This document shows, in pieces, positions 1 through 10,238 of a DNA stretch of 64,000 bases. The stretch is from Fukatsuia anoeciicola. GTDB lineage: Bacteria > Pseudomonadota > Gammaproteobacteria > Enterobacterales > Enterobacteriaceae. The stretch lies in NCBI RefSeq assembly GCF_964059965.1, contig NZ_OZ060923.1:496001-560000 (forward strand). Direction: 5' to 3'. Position 1 is the first letter of the stretch. Every line of letters begins with the position of its first letter. The translations under genes were made by a program, and so were the position numbers. The notes beneath the pieces were generated by a model. That model was not told the origin of the DNA and did not search any database. It worked only from the letters and a program-made list of their open reading frames with translations.

Positions 1-3
1 CAT
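1..3 (-). CDS. Start codon of a gene running off the left edge
   Basis: The first three bases read CAT, an ATG on the minus strand. It is preceded on that strand by AAGGAAG (about positions 8-14), a strong Shine-Dalgarno at ideal spacing. Nothing else of the gene is in the window. In E. coli the genes downstream of recC on the same strand are ptrA and then recB, so a surviving recB after loss of ptrA would fit. That is an inference from gene order only. Confidence 0.4.
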
Positions 4-1004
4 TTTGCTTCCTTATAGGTTTGAATAAATTTCTTATCTGTCAATACTCTAATTATTATTTATATCGTTATTTTTTAGAACCTATTTAAAATTTTTTATA
101 TTCACTGTGTTTAATCAAATTATTTATCAAAAACTAACTTAAAATATTCACTAATTTCTTTTATTTCATATGAAAAACTATACTTTTATGTTTATTTTTT
201 CTTTTAGGCATAGTAATAAAAATATTTATAATAGAATCTTAGAAAATTATTAAGTATTTTACTACGAATTAAGAAGCATAATTTAAGAAAATAAAGAAAT
301 ATATATAAAAAGATGTTTTTCAGTAATAGTTGAATAGACACTATTTAATTATTATTAAAAAACATCTATAAGATAGTTAGTAAGTATTTTTGCTTAGTTA
401 GAGAAATATTTAAGATTATAACAAAATTAAAAAATAACTTAAGAATATATAACAAACTACTAAATATTTTACTCATTACTTAATCTTATTTGCGTTCCCT
501 ATTTAATATAATATCAGCATCAATAAAAAATCTTATTATTAACATTATAATTAAAAGCATCAATAATTAACAACATCTCTTAAGGACACTTAATGAATTA
601 ATACGTATTCTAATTGCTAAAACGTAAATCATAGAGTCTATGCTAAAATTTTATAGCAAAGCTTGATATGCTTAAATGTATGATAAATACTTTGAGTATT
701 TCTGCTAAATATTAAATATTTCTGTTAATAAGCATCAGAATAGTTCTCTATACTAAGCAAAATACCATTATATTTATTTGGTAATAATTTTATTAGATGT
801 TAAGTAATAATAATTTATTTAACTCACTACTTTAGATTAATATTTCCTATATTAAAGTATATTATTATTTATATATAGACTAGAGCTTATTTTCTTTAAT
901 AGCTAATGCATGTTAATAAAATATAAATAGATAAATAATCTTAATATTGTGCAAAAATAAATTATTTATACATTAAATATTAAGTTATAAGATTATTGTA
1001 ATAA
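4..1004. other. Gene-free AT-rich stretch downstream of recC
   Basis: About 1 kb with no open frame of note. In E. coli, ptrA (pitrilysin) follows recC here. I could not align any part of it, so whether this is an eroded ptrA or something else is open. Confidence 0.5.
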
Positions 1005-4000
1005 TTAGCATTTAATTAAACCATGACGAGCTATTGGTAACAAATAACGTTCAGCTTCTTGTAAGATAATTTGTAGATATTTATCATCTATTATCTGTAA
1101 AATACGTTGGATATAAAAATCTTTTTTTTCTCCTGTATTTTGTTGTAAATTACCTTGCCATGTTTGCAATAATTTTTCTTTAGCTTTAGTTTGTGTTTTT
1201 TCATTCCAGCAAATTTGTCCAGTTTCTGTATGAAAACAATTTATCAACCATGACCAACCACTTTTATATAATAGCAATAAAGGTTGGCTCATTCCTCGCT
1301 GATATCCAGTATATAAAAGTTGTAAGTAGTGTTGTGCGTCAGATTGTAATAAAGATTTAAACCGCCACATAGTTCCTTTGCAACCATATATCCGACTTTC
1401 ATTATTACCCCCAGCTAGGCAATAAACAAGGTGTTCTAACCATAGTAACATTCCATCCATAGCTGTTAGTTTTGTTGGTCGCCAGCGGAGCAATCCATCA
1501 GTTTGTACTCGATGTAACCAGCCAACTAGTTTAGTTTCTCCCAATTTAATATCTAATTCTATACTATGATATTTACTACGCTCACTACGGATTTGTTTTG
1601 CAAGTGATGCTATTTCTTTTTGTTGACTCTGCCAATATATTTCTCCAAAAGAACTATAAGGTAAAGTACCTGAAGCCTTGGATCTGGCAATAAATTTATT
1701 AATGTCTTCTTGCTCTATTAAGGTATTTAAAAATAAAGTATTAAATTGATAACGCGCTAAATTATCTAAGATAAAAGGTTCTTCAGTAGATAATTCTGTT
1801 TCTTTAATTACAAAGTTTACGCCAAGGCGTAATTGAAAAAAAGCACGTACTGGATGGCGATAAAAACGTATTAAATCATCTAGAGTTAGTTTAGTTAATG
1901 GTTTCGTCACTAGGGGGCAACTAAAATTAGGATATATTTGACCATGAGCTTGTGCTGCTGGTAACCATTCTACTGCATAACTTTGCTGTTTACAGTTAAT
2001 GATAAAATTATCTATGGTAAAAGGATTACATGTATGTTGCCTAACAATATGCTGAGCTACACGTTTAGCACTATCATCAGCATTAAGGTTACCATCTCCC
2101 GGTATATAATAACTTTGTATTAGATAGTTAAGGAGTTCACTAACTAAGACTGAAGGATAGCATTTACTATTATCCTGAATAGAGTTACCAATATAACTAA
2201 TATAGAGCTGTTGTTGAGCAGATATTAATGCTTCTAGAAAAAGATAACGATCATCATCCCGACGGTTACGATCACCTCTTTGTGCTTGTTGTGCCATTAA
2301 ATCAAAACCTAATGGAGGCACTGTTCTTGGGTAGTTACCATCATTCATACCTAATAAACAGATAATTTTAAAAGGAATAGAGCGCATTGGCATTAGTGTA
2401 CAAAAATTAATTGATCCAGCTAAAAAACGCTGACTTATCTTTTCGTTATTAAAGTATGATATCAAATCATCTCGTAATAAAGTAATAGGTATATTATCAG
2501 GATATTGCGCTGCTTCACCATAATTAATAATTTTTTGCCATTGTTGTTCTATTAATGCTAAAATCTCTTCATTATCTTCAGAACGTTCAAAAAAAGCGTT
2601 AAGTAATTGTTGACATATAGGTAACCATTCTGCTAGTGTGCGTATATTAATTAGTTGTTGACGCCATAAACTAAGTTGCATAATCATTTCCGCTAACCGT
2701 CCAACTAGTTCAGCAGCTAAACCGCTTGATTCATCGTAAGGTAATATTCCTTGCCAGTCACCTGCTTTGCTATCCATAGCATAGCCTAAAAGCATACGAG
2801 TTAATCCAAACTTCCAAGTATGCTGACCAGTTGGTGGTAGAGAAAATTGTCGCACATTATCATCGTCTAATCCCCAACGTATACCCACCTCTTTTACCCA
2901 TTGACGCAAGTAACGTAATTCACTTTTATCGATACCAAATTTTTTTGCTAAGCTATCAATTTCTAATAGTGCTAATACCTCTTCTGAAGTAAAGCGACTT
3001 TGTGGTAAATTAAGCAATGTAATAAATGTTTGTAATATAGGATGAACTTGACTAGATTTACGATCTGAAATAGTGAAGGGCAAATAACGCTCAGCAGTTG
3101 CGTTACTAAATACAGCTTGGATATATGGAGTATAATTATCAATATCAGCTACCATTACAATAATATCACGTATTGTTAACTGTTCATTAACCGATAATAA
3201 ATCTAATATATAATCCTGTAAAACTTCTATCTCCCGCTGTGGACTATGACAGACATGTATGCTAATTGAATAGTCTTGCAAATCTAATAATTGTTTTTGA
3301 TTACTATGAGTAAAAGTTTTTTCATTAACGCCGATGACTGTATGATTTTCTAATTCTAGAATATTATTCTGTATTGTATGCAAGAGATTATTAGGTTCAA
3401 TATCTACAAAGGCATGGACCTCTTGAGTATCGTCAAATTGTGATAATAAATATATATAATCTCGCCCTAATCTTCCCCAAGAAGCAAGTAATGGGTTACT
3501 AAGATTTTGTTGGCCTTCAGTATTAAATAATTTATTTATTAACTGTGGATTACGAAATAAATTAGGTAACAAAGATCCTTGAAAATAACGTCTTTTACGA
3601 TTTTCTAGCTTTGCTAGAAACGTATAATCCTGGATATCACTCCAAAAATAACGACAAGGATTAGTAAACATTAGATGAATTTCAATATGTTTCCCTAAGG
3701 CTTGTAAAACTTGTAAATAAATAGGAGGTAATGCAGAAATACCACAGATAAACACACGCTTAGGTAAACTAGAAAGACATATATTATTTTCATGTAATCT
3801 ATAAATAAAATGCTGATAAAGATTAGCTCTATGCCATTTAGATTGTTTTAGTTGATGGGTATATTGTATTAATTCTGCCCACAAAAGTGCTTGCCATTGT
3901 TGCGCATTACCAAGTCCATCAATTAACTGTCCATTTTCCCATTTTTTTAACCATTCAGGACGATAAACTAAATATTGATCAAAAAGATCAGCTATCCGTG

Positions 4001-4385
4001 TTGCTAATTGATAAATTTTTTTCTTTTCATTATTATCACCTAGATAATGTTTTATTTCAGTAAAAATAGGATTTTCAAGTAAAGTGGGTAATAACCACAT
4101 TAATTTCCATTTCATTGCCTGTTTACTAAAAGCACTTTCTTTAGGAATATTAGGCAACACCTTAGTAAAGGTATCCCAAATAAAGGCTGCAGGAAGAGGA
4201 AACTGAATATTTGCTGCAATACCAAGTTTTTGTGCTAACTGAATCTGTAACCATTGCGCCATACCTGAACTTTGTACTAGTATTACCTCTTGCTGAAAAG
4301 GATTTTTTAAAGGATTGCGCTCCATTATAATAGCAGTTAATTCTTTTAATATATCTAATTGATTGGAGTAATAAATCGTAAACAT
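1005..4385 (-). CDS. recC: RecC, exodeoxyribonuclease V gamma subunit
   Basis: RecC is the Chi-recognition subunit of the RecBCD helicase-nuclease, which processes double-strand ends for homologous recombination in the cytoplasm. The 1126-residue product matches the E. coli length (about 1122). It keeps blocks such as VQSSGMAQWLQ near the N-terminus, VFICGISALPPIYLQ, RYLPFTISDR, RQWVKEVGIRWGLDDDN and ISQRFLAGSINFCTLMPMRS along its whole length. An upstream in-frame ATG would add 10 residues, but the ATG at 4385 begins MFTIYYSNQLD, aligning with the E. coli start, and has AGAGGAG just upstream. No recB or recD is visible in the window. Its retention in so reduced a genome implies that RecBCD recombination is still used, provided the partner subunits lie to the left. 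Confidence 0.96.
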   Translation of the reverse strand: MFTIYYSNQLDILKELTAIIMERNPLKNPFQQEVILVQSSGMAQWLQIQLAQKLGIAANIQFPLPAAFIWDTFTKVLPNIPKESAFSKQAMKWKLMWLLPTLLENPIFTEIKHYLGDNNEKKKIYQLATRIADLFDQYLVYRPEWLKKWENGQLIDGLGNAQQWQALLWAELIQYTHQLKQSKWHRANLYQHFIYRLHENNICLSSLPKRVFICGISALPPIYLQVLQALGKHIEIHLMFTNPCRYFWSDIQDYTFLAKLENRKRRYFQGSLLPNLFRNPQLINKLFNTEGQQNLSNPLLASWGRLGRDYIYLLSQFDDTQEVHAFVDIEPNNLLHTIQNNILELENHTVIGVNEKTFTHSNQKQLLDLQDYSISIHVCHSPQREIEVLQDYILDLLSVNEQLTIRDIIVMVADIDNYTPYIQAVFSNATAERYLPFTISDRKSSQVHPILQTFITLLNLPQSRFTSEEVLALLEIDSLAKKFGIDKSELRYLRQWVKEVGIRWGLDDDNVRQFSLPPTGQHTWKFGLTRMLLGYAMDSKAGDWQGILPYDESSGLAAELVGRLAEMIMQLSLWRQQLINIRTLAEWLPICQQLLNAFFERSEDNEEILALIEQQWQKIINYGEAAQYPDNIPITLLRDDLISYFNNEKISQRFLAGSINFCTLMPMRSIPFKIICLLGMNDGNYPRTVPPLGFDLMAQQAQRGDRNRRDDDRYLFLEALISAQQQLYISYIGNSIQDNSKCYPSVLVSELLNYLIQSYYIPGDGNLNADDSAKRVAQHIVRQHTCNPFTIDNFIINCKQQSYAVEWLPAAQAHGQIYPNFSCPLVTKPLTKLTLDDLIRFYRHPVRAFFQLRLGVNFVIKETELSTEEPFILDNLARYQFNTLFLNTLIEQEDINKFIARSKASGTLPYSSFGEIYWQSQQKEIASLAKQIRSERSKYHSIELDIKLGETKLVGWLHRVQTDGLLRWRPTKLTAMDGMLLWLEHLVYCLAGGNNESRIYGCKGTMWRFKSLLQSDAQHYLQLLYTGYQRGMSQPLLLLYKSGWSWLINCFHTETGQICWNEKTQTKAKEKLLQTWQGNLQQNTGEKKDFYIQRILQIIDDKYLQIILQEAERYLLPIARHGLIKC

Positions 4386-5254
4386 ATAACTCCTCTGTAA
4401 AACAAAGTAATACACGTGTTATGCAATAGATTCTAGACAGGTTCTTAAGTATTTTTTAATATTATTTTTATAGTATGATAGCCTTAGTATTTAATTTATC
4501 TAAAACTTTATTAATGCAATCTTTCTATATGAATACAAAATAAATACAGGACTAATTTTAGCATCTTAAATTTATAAAATTATGGGTAATGACTATTTAT
4601 TAAAATTTTAATATTTTTTTAAAAGATCACTATATTCTCCTAAAATACTATTAATTACGAAATCTATCTTACCATCTTTACTAGCATTAAACCCTACACA
4701 AAGATATTTAGAATAATAAAACTAAAATAATTATTTTAAATAGATTAAAGCGCTTTTATTATTTTATATTTAATTATATCTTCATATTCATAAAATTTTT
4801 TAATGAATTTCTTAAATAATAATATTTTTTTAAAAAAATTTATTTTATTTTATAATTTTAGTTATAAGAGATTTAATCTAATTAAACTATACTATATCTA
4901 TTATATTATTTATAGCTTGATTTAAATAAAATTATAAATAAAAATCATCAGGTAACAAATCTATTTAATAAAATAAATAATTGAATTATATATTCGTCAT
5001 ATAGTTAGTAACTAATATTATAAATTTTTATTTAATTATCTAATATTTTATTTAAATTTTTTATCTAAAATATTTTTTATTTTATTATTATAAATACAAC
5101 ACTAATTATATTATAATAGTAATTATTTTTTAATTATCTCTAATAGAAATAGAATTTAAATAACATTTAATAGAGTTAGCATACTATTATAGTAATTATA
5201 TAAATAATATTATTTTTAATTTTTTAATTGCTAACTAACAGAATATTAGTTAAT
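4386..5254. other. Intergenic, mostly eroded
   Basis: About 0.87 kb between recC and birA. It is almost pure A+T. On the minus strand 4608-4721 holds 37 sense codons ending in TAA with less biased composition than the surroundings (it includes CVGFNASKDGKIDFV), possibly the tail of an eroded gene I do not recognise. Nothing else is seen. Confidence 0.4.
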
Positions 5255-6214
5255 CTACAGACCACGAAGTGATATCTCACCACCAAAATAGATTCTTTTT
5301 ATACCATTTTGTTCTAATAATAATGCACCTTGTAGATTAATACCTATATTTATACCTAGTATTTCTTGATCTCCAATAATTAGTTTTACTGGGCGATTAA
5401 GATAATTATCTAATCTAAACCAGCGTGGAATAAAATCTGTTAATCCATTTTTTTCAAATTGAGATATCTCATATTGCAATACAGATAATAACTCTACAGT
5501 TAATTGATTACGATCAATATTAATTCCTACTTCCTCTAAATTAATCCAATCTTGATCAATTAATTCTGTGTGTGATCTTCGCATTAAAATATTAATACCT
5601 ATTCCAATAATTAATTGAGTACCATTACCAGTATTACTTATTAATTCTATTAGGATCCCTGCTAATTTTTTATTATATAAGTAAATATCATTTGGCCATT
5701 TTACACGGATATCGTGTACCCCTAGCTTTTTTAATACTTCTGCTATAACTATACCAATAACTAAACTTAACCCAATAGTAGCAGAACAACCTTGCTTTAA
5801 ATACCAATACATAGAGAGATAAAGATTAACACCAAATGGTGATATCCATTGACGACCATATCGTCCCCGACCAGCACTTTGATATTCAGCAACGCAAGCG
5901 TCACCAGATTGAAGTTCATTTATATGTTCTAATAGGTATTGATTAGTTGAGTCTACTATAGATAAAACATTCACCTGTCTTAAAGGAGTATAGCTAAGTA
6001 TTAGTTGTTTATTAAGTAATTGTATTGGATAAGGTAGGTAATAACCTTTATCATATAAGGTAAATATATTTAGTCCCCACTCTCTAATAATTTGAATATG
6101 CTTATAAATAGCTACATAACTCATTCCTGTAATATTACCTAATTGTTCATTAGAATGAAAAAAACCATCAGCCAATATATTTATTAATTTTAAATGAAGT
6201 TTAATATTTTTCAT
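5255..6214 (-). CDS. birA: BirA, biotin-protein ligase / biotin operon repressor
   Basis: BirA makes biotinyl-AMP and transfers biotin to the AccB subunit of acetyl-CoA carboxylase; in E. coli it also represses bio genes. The 319-residue protein (E. coli 321) has the N-terminal winged-helix region (about 1-60). The ligase core follows, with GRGRYGR at 115-121, KWPND at 172-176 and the catalytic lysine K183 in KKLAGILIE. The C-terminal domain ends in GGEISLRGL as in enterics. The DNA-binding domain is kept, so this is not the truncated ligase-only form seen in some reduced genomes. Its ATG overlaps the murB stop in an ATGA, so the two are translationally coupled. The murB-birA order is the E. 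coli one. Confidence 0.97.
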   Translation of the reverse strand: MKNIKLHLKLINILADGFFHSNEQLGNITGMSYVAIYKHIQIIREWGLNIFTLYDKGYYLPYPIQLLNKQLILSYTPLRQVNVLSIVDSTNQYLLEHINELQSGDACVAEYQSAGRGRYGRQWISPFGVNLYLSMYWYLKQGCSATIGLSLVIGIVIAEVLKKLGVHDIRVKWPNDIYLYNKKLAGILIELISNTGNGTQLIIGIGINILMRRSHTELIDQDWINLEEVGINIDRNQLTVELLSVLQYEISQFEKNGLTDFIPRWFRLDNYLNRPVKLIIGDQEILGINIGINLQGALLLEQNGIKRIYFGGEISLRGL

Positions 6215-7248
6215 TTAACACACTCTGATGGATTAATTTTCCCATTCGCTGCAATAAAATTAACTTCTGGCTCTAAATAAATTGCAAATTTCGTAGCCAC
6301 CTGTTTATATACATGACGAGCTAAATTTAATATATCCTGGCTAACAGCATTATTAATATTAACTAACACTGCAGCTTGTTGTTGATGTACTGCTGCACCT
6401 CCTACACGATATCCTTTTAAAGCACAGTTCTCTATTAACCACCCTGCTGCTAATTTTATACAATGATTAGGCTGAATATAATAAGGAGCTTTGGGATATT
6501 TTTTTAAGATCTCCATTACCTTTTTTCTACTGACTATTGGGTTTTTAAAAAAACTACCAGCATTCCCTGTAATAGTTGGATCAGGTATTTTACGCCTACG
6601 TATAGCACAAACTTTATTGAAAATTTCTTTAGCAGTAATGGTTGATGGATCTAACTGATTTAAATCACTATGACTTAATGTTGGAATCCATGCTTTAATT
6701 AATTTAATCCCTACTGCAATAATAACAAAACTTTCTTTATAAGAATGTTTAAAAATACTATCACGATAGCCAAATTTACAATCTTCAACCATCAAACGCT
6801 GACTTGTGCCGTTATTTAGATCAAGTAAATCAATATATTGACAGACGTTTTGTAACTCAACTCCATAGGCACCAATATTCTGGATTGGAGCTGCACCAAC
6901 ACAACCAGGAATCAAGGCTAAATTTTCTAGTCCATTTATACAATGTTGTAATGTATAACAAACTAAATAATGCCAATTTTCACCAGCACCGACATGTAAA
7001 TACCAAGCACTATTATCCTCAGTATAACTAATACCTTTGATTCGATTTAATAATAAGATTCCTGAAAAATCTTCAATAAATAACACATTACTGCCTTCAC
7101 CAAGTAATAAAATAGCTTGATCTATTATTCTTGCTTCATTCCAGGTAGCAATTAATGCGCTAACTGAATTAACACTTATTACCTGAGTAGCGTATACAGG
7201 TAAAGCAAAAGTATTAAGATGTTTTAAAGATTGTCCTTGATTAAGCAT
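6211..7248 (-). CDS. murB: MurB, UDP-N-acetylenolpyruvoylglucosamine reductase
   Basis: MurB is the FAD- and NADPH-dependent reductase that forms UDP-N-acetylmuramate, the second committed step of peptidoglycan precursor synthesis in the cytoplasm. The 345-residue product (E. coli 342) is a type I MurB. The FAD-binding GEGSNVLF lies at 50-57, R162 sits in YRDS, the proton donor S232 in GNAGSFFKNP, and the C-terminal glutamate is in LEPEVNF (326). First gene of the murB-birA pair, overlapping birA by four bases. Retention shows the cell still makes murein although the elongation genes mrdA/mrdB in this window are dead. Confidence 0.97.
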   Translation of the reverse strand: MLNQGQSLKHLNTFALPVYATQVISVNSVSALIATWNEARIIDQAILLLGEGSNVLFIEDFSGILLLNRIKGISYTEDNSAWYLHVGAGENWHYLVCYTLQHCINGLENLALIPGCVGAAPIQNIGAYGVELQNVCQYIDLLDLNNGTSQRLMVEDCKFGYRDSIFKHSYKESFVIIAVGIKLIKAWIPTLSHSDLNQLDPSTITAKEIFNKVCAIRRRKIPDPTITGNAGSFFKNPIVSRKKVMEILKKYPKAPYYIQPNHCIKLAAGWLIENCALKGYRVGGAAVHQQQAAVLVNINNAVSQDILNLARHVYKQVATKFAIYLEPEVNFIAANGKINPSECVK

Positions 7249-7715
7249 AGAAATAAATACTCACTCTTACTAATTAACCGTCTATTTTGACCAACATGAT
7301 ATGAAATGATATTTTATTTAAGCAAAATGGTCAAAAATAGGTAAAATATAGTTTTACTTTTTATATACGAAAAAACAAATAAGTATACTAAATAAGTTTT
7401 AATTAATTATTTAATTAAAATATGATAATAATAAGAGATTTAAAATAGGTTTCTAAAGAATATATTTTATATATACGCATTAAATAATTATTGCATTTAG
7501 CTAATAATTAATAAACATTACCTATTATTCTATATTTATCTATTTTATATCCGTGATTTTACTATAGTAATATTTTTAATCTTACTTTCCTAAAAGTAAT
7601 TAAAAAATAAAGTATAAGAAGTGTATTTAGCATACAAGAATGGGAAAGTATTACACTATATGGAATACATATTATGTAGAAGTTTCAAAAGAGGCTTGGT
7701 TACCAGGAAGAACAT
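7249..7715. other. Divergent intergenic region murB / yqjA
   Basis: 467 bp that must hold the promoters of both genes. It contains an inverted repeat, TTTTGACCA at 7284-7292 and TGGTCAAAA at 7327-7335, separated by 34 bases and about 40 bp upstream of murB. No convincing sigma-70 pair was resolved in this A+T background. Confidence 0.4.
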
Positions 7716-8399
7716 ATGGATATTTTTTTAAAACTTTTACACGCACTATGGCAACAAGATTATGAAATGTTAGCGAACCCCTCTTTAGTTTATGCTGTCT
7801 ATATTTTATTATTTATAATAATTTTTCTTGAAAATGGTTTACTACCTACTGCTTTTTTACCAGGTGATAGCCTGCTTATTCTTGTTGGTGTGTTAGTAGC
7901 AAAGGATACAATGAATTTCTCTATTACAATAATTGTGCTAACAATAGCCGCTAGCTTAGGAGGTTGGTTGAGTTATATTCAGGGTCGATGGTTGGGTAAT
8001 ACTAAAATCATGAAAGGATGGCTTGCCTATCTTCCTATTCATTATTATGAAAGGTCATGCCAATTGTTATATCATCATGGTTTATCTGCTCTTTTATTAG
8101 GTCGTTTTTTGGCTTTTATTCGTACTTTATTACCGACAATTGCTGGTATTACTGGTTTAAGTAATACACGTTTTCAGTTTTTCAATTCAGTTAGTGGTTT
8201 TCTTTGGGTCTTTATCCTTACTTCTTTAGGGTTCGTATTAGGTAAAATGCCAATTTTTATTAAATATGAAGATCAAATAATGTTTTTTTTAATATTACTA
8301 CCAATAGTATTACTCGTGATTAGCTTATTTGGTTCACTTTTTTTTATATGGCGTAAAAAACACATTAATGTAAATCATAATAAAGATAAAAATTTATGA
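7716..8399 (+). CDS. yqjA: YqjA, DedA-family membrane transporter
   Basis: A DedA (SNARE-associated/VTT) family inner-membrane protein, specifically the YqjA type: lengths agree (227 versus about 220) and blocks such as FLENGLLPTAFLPGDSLL, SYIQGRWLGNT and GLSALLLGRFLAFIRTLLPT are nearly identical. In E. coli, DedA proteins are linked to membrane-potential-dependent transport and undecaprenyl or other lipid carrier recycling. The residues reported as essential in YqjA, E39, D51, R130 and R136, are all present at those numbers. Four to five hydrophobic segments are visible. The ATG follows an AGGAAG site. The E. coli partner mzrA is absent. Retention of one DedA protein fits the essentiality of at least one family member. 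Confidence 0.93.
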   Translation: MDIFLKLLHALWQQDYEMLANPSLVYAVYILLFIIIFLENGLLPTAFLPGDSLLILVGVLVAKDTMNFSITIIVLTIAASLGGWLSYIQGRWLGNTKIMKGWLAYLPIHYYERSCQLLYHHGLSALLLGRFLAFIRTLLPTIAGITGLSNTRFQFFNSVSGFLWVFILTSLGFVLGKMPIFIKYEDQIMFFLILLPIVLLVISLFGSLFFIWRKKHINVNHNKDKNL

Positions 8400-8814
8400 T
8401 CTAATTTAAAATTAATATTTACTTCTTTAATTAATAGTATTTAAGTTAATTATAATAACCTTATTACTCATAGTAATATTTTTTATGATATCTAGAGTAT
8501 TGAAAAAGTAATAATAGTATTTAATAATTTATTATTAAAAAATTTTAATATTATATTAAATAACTAAGCTTTTTGATTAGTTAGTTAACTTAATAGCAAT
8601 TAATAAAAAATATCAAAGCAAGTTTTTGTATAGTATAATATATAATATTATACTTAAGTTTTTAGTTATAGTGCTATTAATTTTTAATGTTATTTAATAT
8701 GTAGCATAAAGTAAAAATTTATACTATTATATTTTTAAATTAGAATAATTTAATTCTGTTATTCTTTATTATTTTATAATTCCCTTATTTGATAGATTAT
8801 TAAAAAACTATTAT
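8400..8814. other. Gene-free AT-rich stretch
   Basis: About 0.4 kb between yqjA and the terminator hairpin behind rnpB. I see no gene or recognisable remnant. Confidence 0.5.
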
Positions 8815-8846
8815 ATTAACTACCTATTATACTATAGGTAGTTAAT
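8815..8846 (-). terminator. Probable terminator hairpin of rnpB
   Basis: A perfect 13-bp inverted repeat (8815-8827 and 8834-8846, loop of six) lies about 95 nt beyond the 3' end of the RNase P RNA. On the minus strand it is followed by a T-rich run (AATAGTTTTTT). Stem GC is low, as expected here. Confidence 0.55.
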
Positions 8847-8940
8847 GCCTTATATATAGTTATATCAACTTTTCTATAAGGTATTATAATTTTCTAAAAA
8901 ACTCACAAAAATAATAATAAATATTATTATTTAACGTTTT

Positions 8941-9325
8941 GTATTGGGGAGTTAACCGATAAGCCGGGTCCTGTTGTAGACAGTCATTCATCTAGGCTAA
9001 TAATCACTTACTAGCTCAAGCAGCCTACCCAGGTTCAATGCGAGCCGCACCATATGAACCTCTATTTGGCCTTGCTCCAGGTGGAGTTTACCATGCCACA
9101 AAACTGTTACCAGTTGCGCGGTGCGCTCTTACCACACCCTTTCACCCTTACCTGATCTCGTTTGCACGAGCCATTGGTGGTCTACTCTCTGTTGCACTTG
9201 TCGTAGGCTTAAGCCTCCCAGGAATTACCTGGCACCTTGCTCTGTGGAGCCCGGACTTTCCTCCCCTCTATCATAATTCTTTTAAAAAATTACGTTAAAA
9301 CGGCGACTGTCTGGTTAACTCCTTG
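8941..9325 (-). ncRNA. rnpB: RNase P RNA (M1 RNA, type A)
   Basis: The catalytic RNA that matures tRNA 5' ends. On the minus strand the universally conserved blocks are clear: GAGGAAAGTCCGGGCTCC near the 5' end, the GATCAGGTAAGGGTGAAA and GGTAAGAGCGCACCGC region, GGTAACAGTTTTGTGGCA, GTAAACTCCACCTGGAGCAA and a 3' part with GATGAATGACTGTC and ACCCGGCTTATCGGTTAAC. The ends pair as helix P1 (GGAGTTAACC near the 5' end with GGTTAACTCC near 8947-8956). About 385 nt, normal for enterics. Its position between yqjA and rsmI matches the E. coli order. An 86-codon plus-strand reading frame inside it is spurious. Confidence 0.97.
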
Positions 9326-9329
9326 AATA

Positions 9330-9358
9330 ATTATAACAAGGTTATAATAAAATGTCAT
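9330..9358 (-). promoter_or_regulatory. Sigma-70 promoter of rnpB
   Basis: On the minus strand ATGACA (9353-9358) and TATAAT (9330-9335) are separated by exactly 17 bases. The expected transcription start about seven bases downstream of the -10 (near 9323) coincides with the 5' end of RNase P RNA. Confidence 0.8.
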
Positions 9359-9380
9359 TAAAACTTATTTTAAATTTTTC

Positions 9381-10238
9381 TTAAACTATGCTATAACGAT
9401 ACAAAATATTTTTTTTTATACTATGAATTTTAGCAGTTAATGCTGCCGCTTTTTTTAATGGTAGTTCTTGCTGTAATAATGTTAAAGTACGTAATGCTTC
9501 TGCAGGTATTGAATCATTAATTAAAGCTTTATATCCCTCAACAATCAATACTATTTCACCACGACTACGATATTTATCTTCTTGTACCCAAGCTAAAAGT
9601 TCTTTCACTGGCGCGCCGTAAATTGATTCATAAATTTTTGTTAATTCTCGCGCAAGTATTACATAACGTACTGAACCAAATATGCTAATTATATCTGCTA
9701 AACTTTCTTTAAGTCGATAGGTTGATTCAAGAAAAATTAAAGTTGGTAGTACTTTAACAAGCAATTGCAACCTATCTTTACGTGCTTTTTTTGTAGCAGG
9801 TAAAAATCCTTCATAATAAAAGCGATCTGAAGCGATACCCGCTGCAGAAAGCGCAGTGATAGCAGCGCAAGCTCCTGGTAAAGGTACTACCTTTATGCCA
9901 ACTTTATGACAGCACCGTACTAAATGATAACCAGGATCATTAATTAAAGGTGTTCCTGCATTAGAAACTAGAGCTACGCTTTGACCAGCTTGTAATTTTT
10001 TTAATAGTTGGTTTGTTGCTTGTTTTTTTTCATTATGATCATGAAATATAAACATATTAGTCTTAATAGCAAAATGCTGTAATAATAAACCTGTATGACG
10101 TGTATCTTCTGCTGCTATTATACTAACTTGTTGTAACACTTCTAATGCTCTATAAGTAATATCACCTAAGTTACCGATTGGTGTTGGTACTACATAAAGT
10201 GTAGAAGCAGAAATAACTGTTTGATTCGTTGTATTCAT
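9381..10238 (-). CDS. rsmI: RsmI, 16S rRNA C1402 2'-O-methyltransferase
   Basis: RsmI methylates the ribose of C1402 in 16S rRNA using SAM, tuning decoding at the P site. The family signatures are LYVVPTPIGNLGDITYRALEVL at the N-terminus, AAEDTRHTG, FHDHNE, VSNAGTPLINDPGYHLV, ARELTKIYE and LPLKKAAAL. An open frame continues upstream to 10310, but the ATG at 10238 begins MNTTNQTVISAS just before the conserved domain and gives 285 residues, matching E. coli (286). A weak AAGAAG lies upstream of that ATG. Located next to rnpB, as in the ancestral order yqjA..rnpB..rsmI. Confidence 0.95.
   Translation of the reverse strand: MNTTNQTVISASTLYVVPTPIGNLGDITYRALEVLQQVSIIAAEDTRHTGLLLQHFAIKTNMFIFHDHNEKKQATNQLLKKLQAGQSVALVSNAGTPLINDPGYHLVRCCHKVGIKVVPLPGACAAITALSAAGIASDRFYYEGFLPATKKARKDRLQLLVKVLPTLIFLESTYRLKESLADIISIFGSVRYVILARELTKIYESIYGAPVKELLAWVQEDKYRSRGEIVLIVEGYKALINDSIPAEALRTLTLLQQELPLKKAAALTAKIHSIKKNILYRYSIV

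Noticed and set aside
6804..7031. 75-codon plus-strand frame
   Set aside because: Antisense shadow of murB.
9038..9298. 86-codon plus-strand open frame
   Set aside because: It lies wholly on the antisense strand of RNase P RNA; its regular composition comes from the structured RNA.
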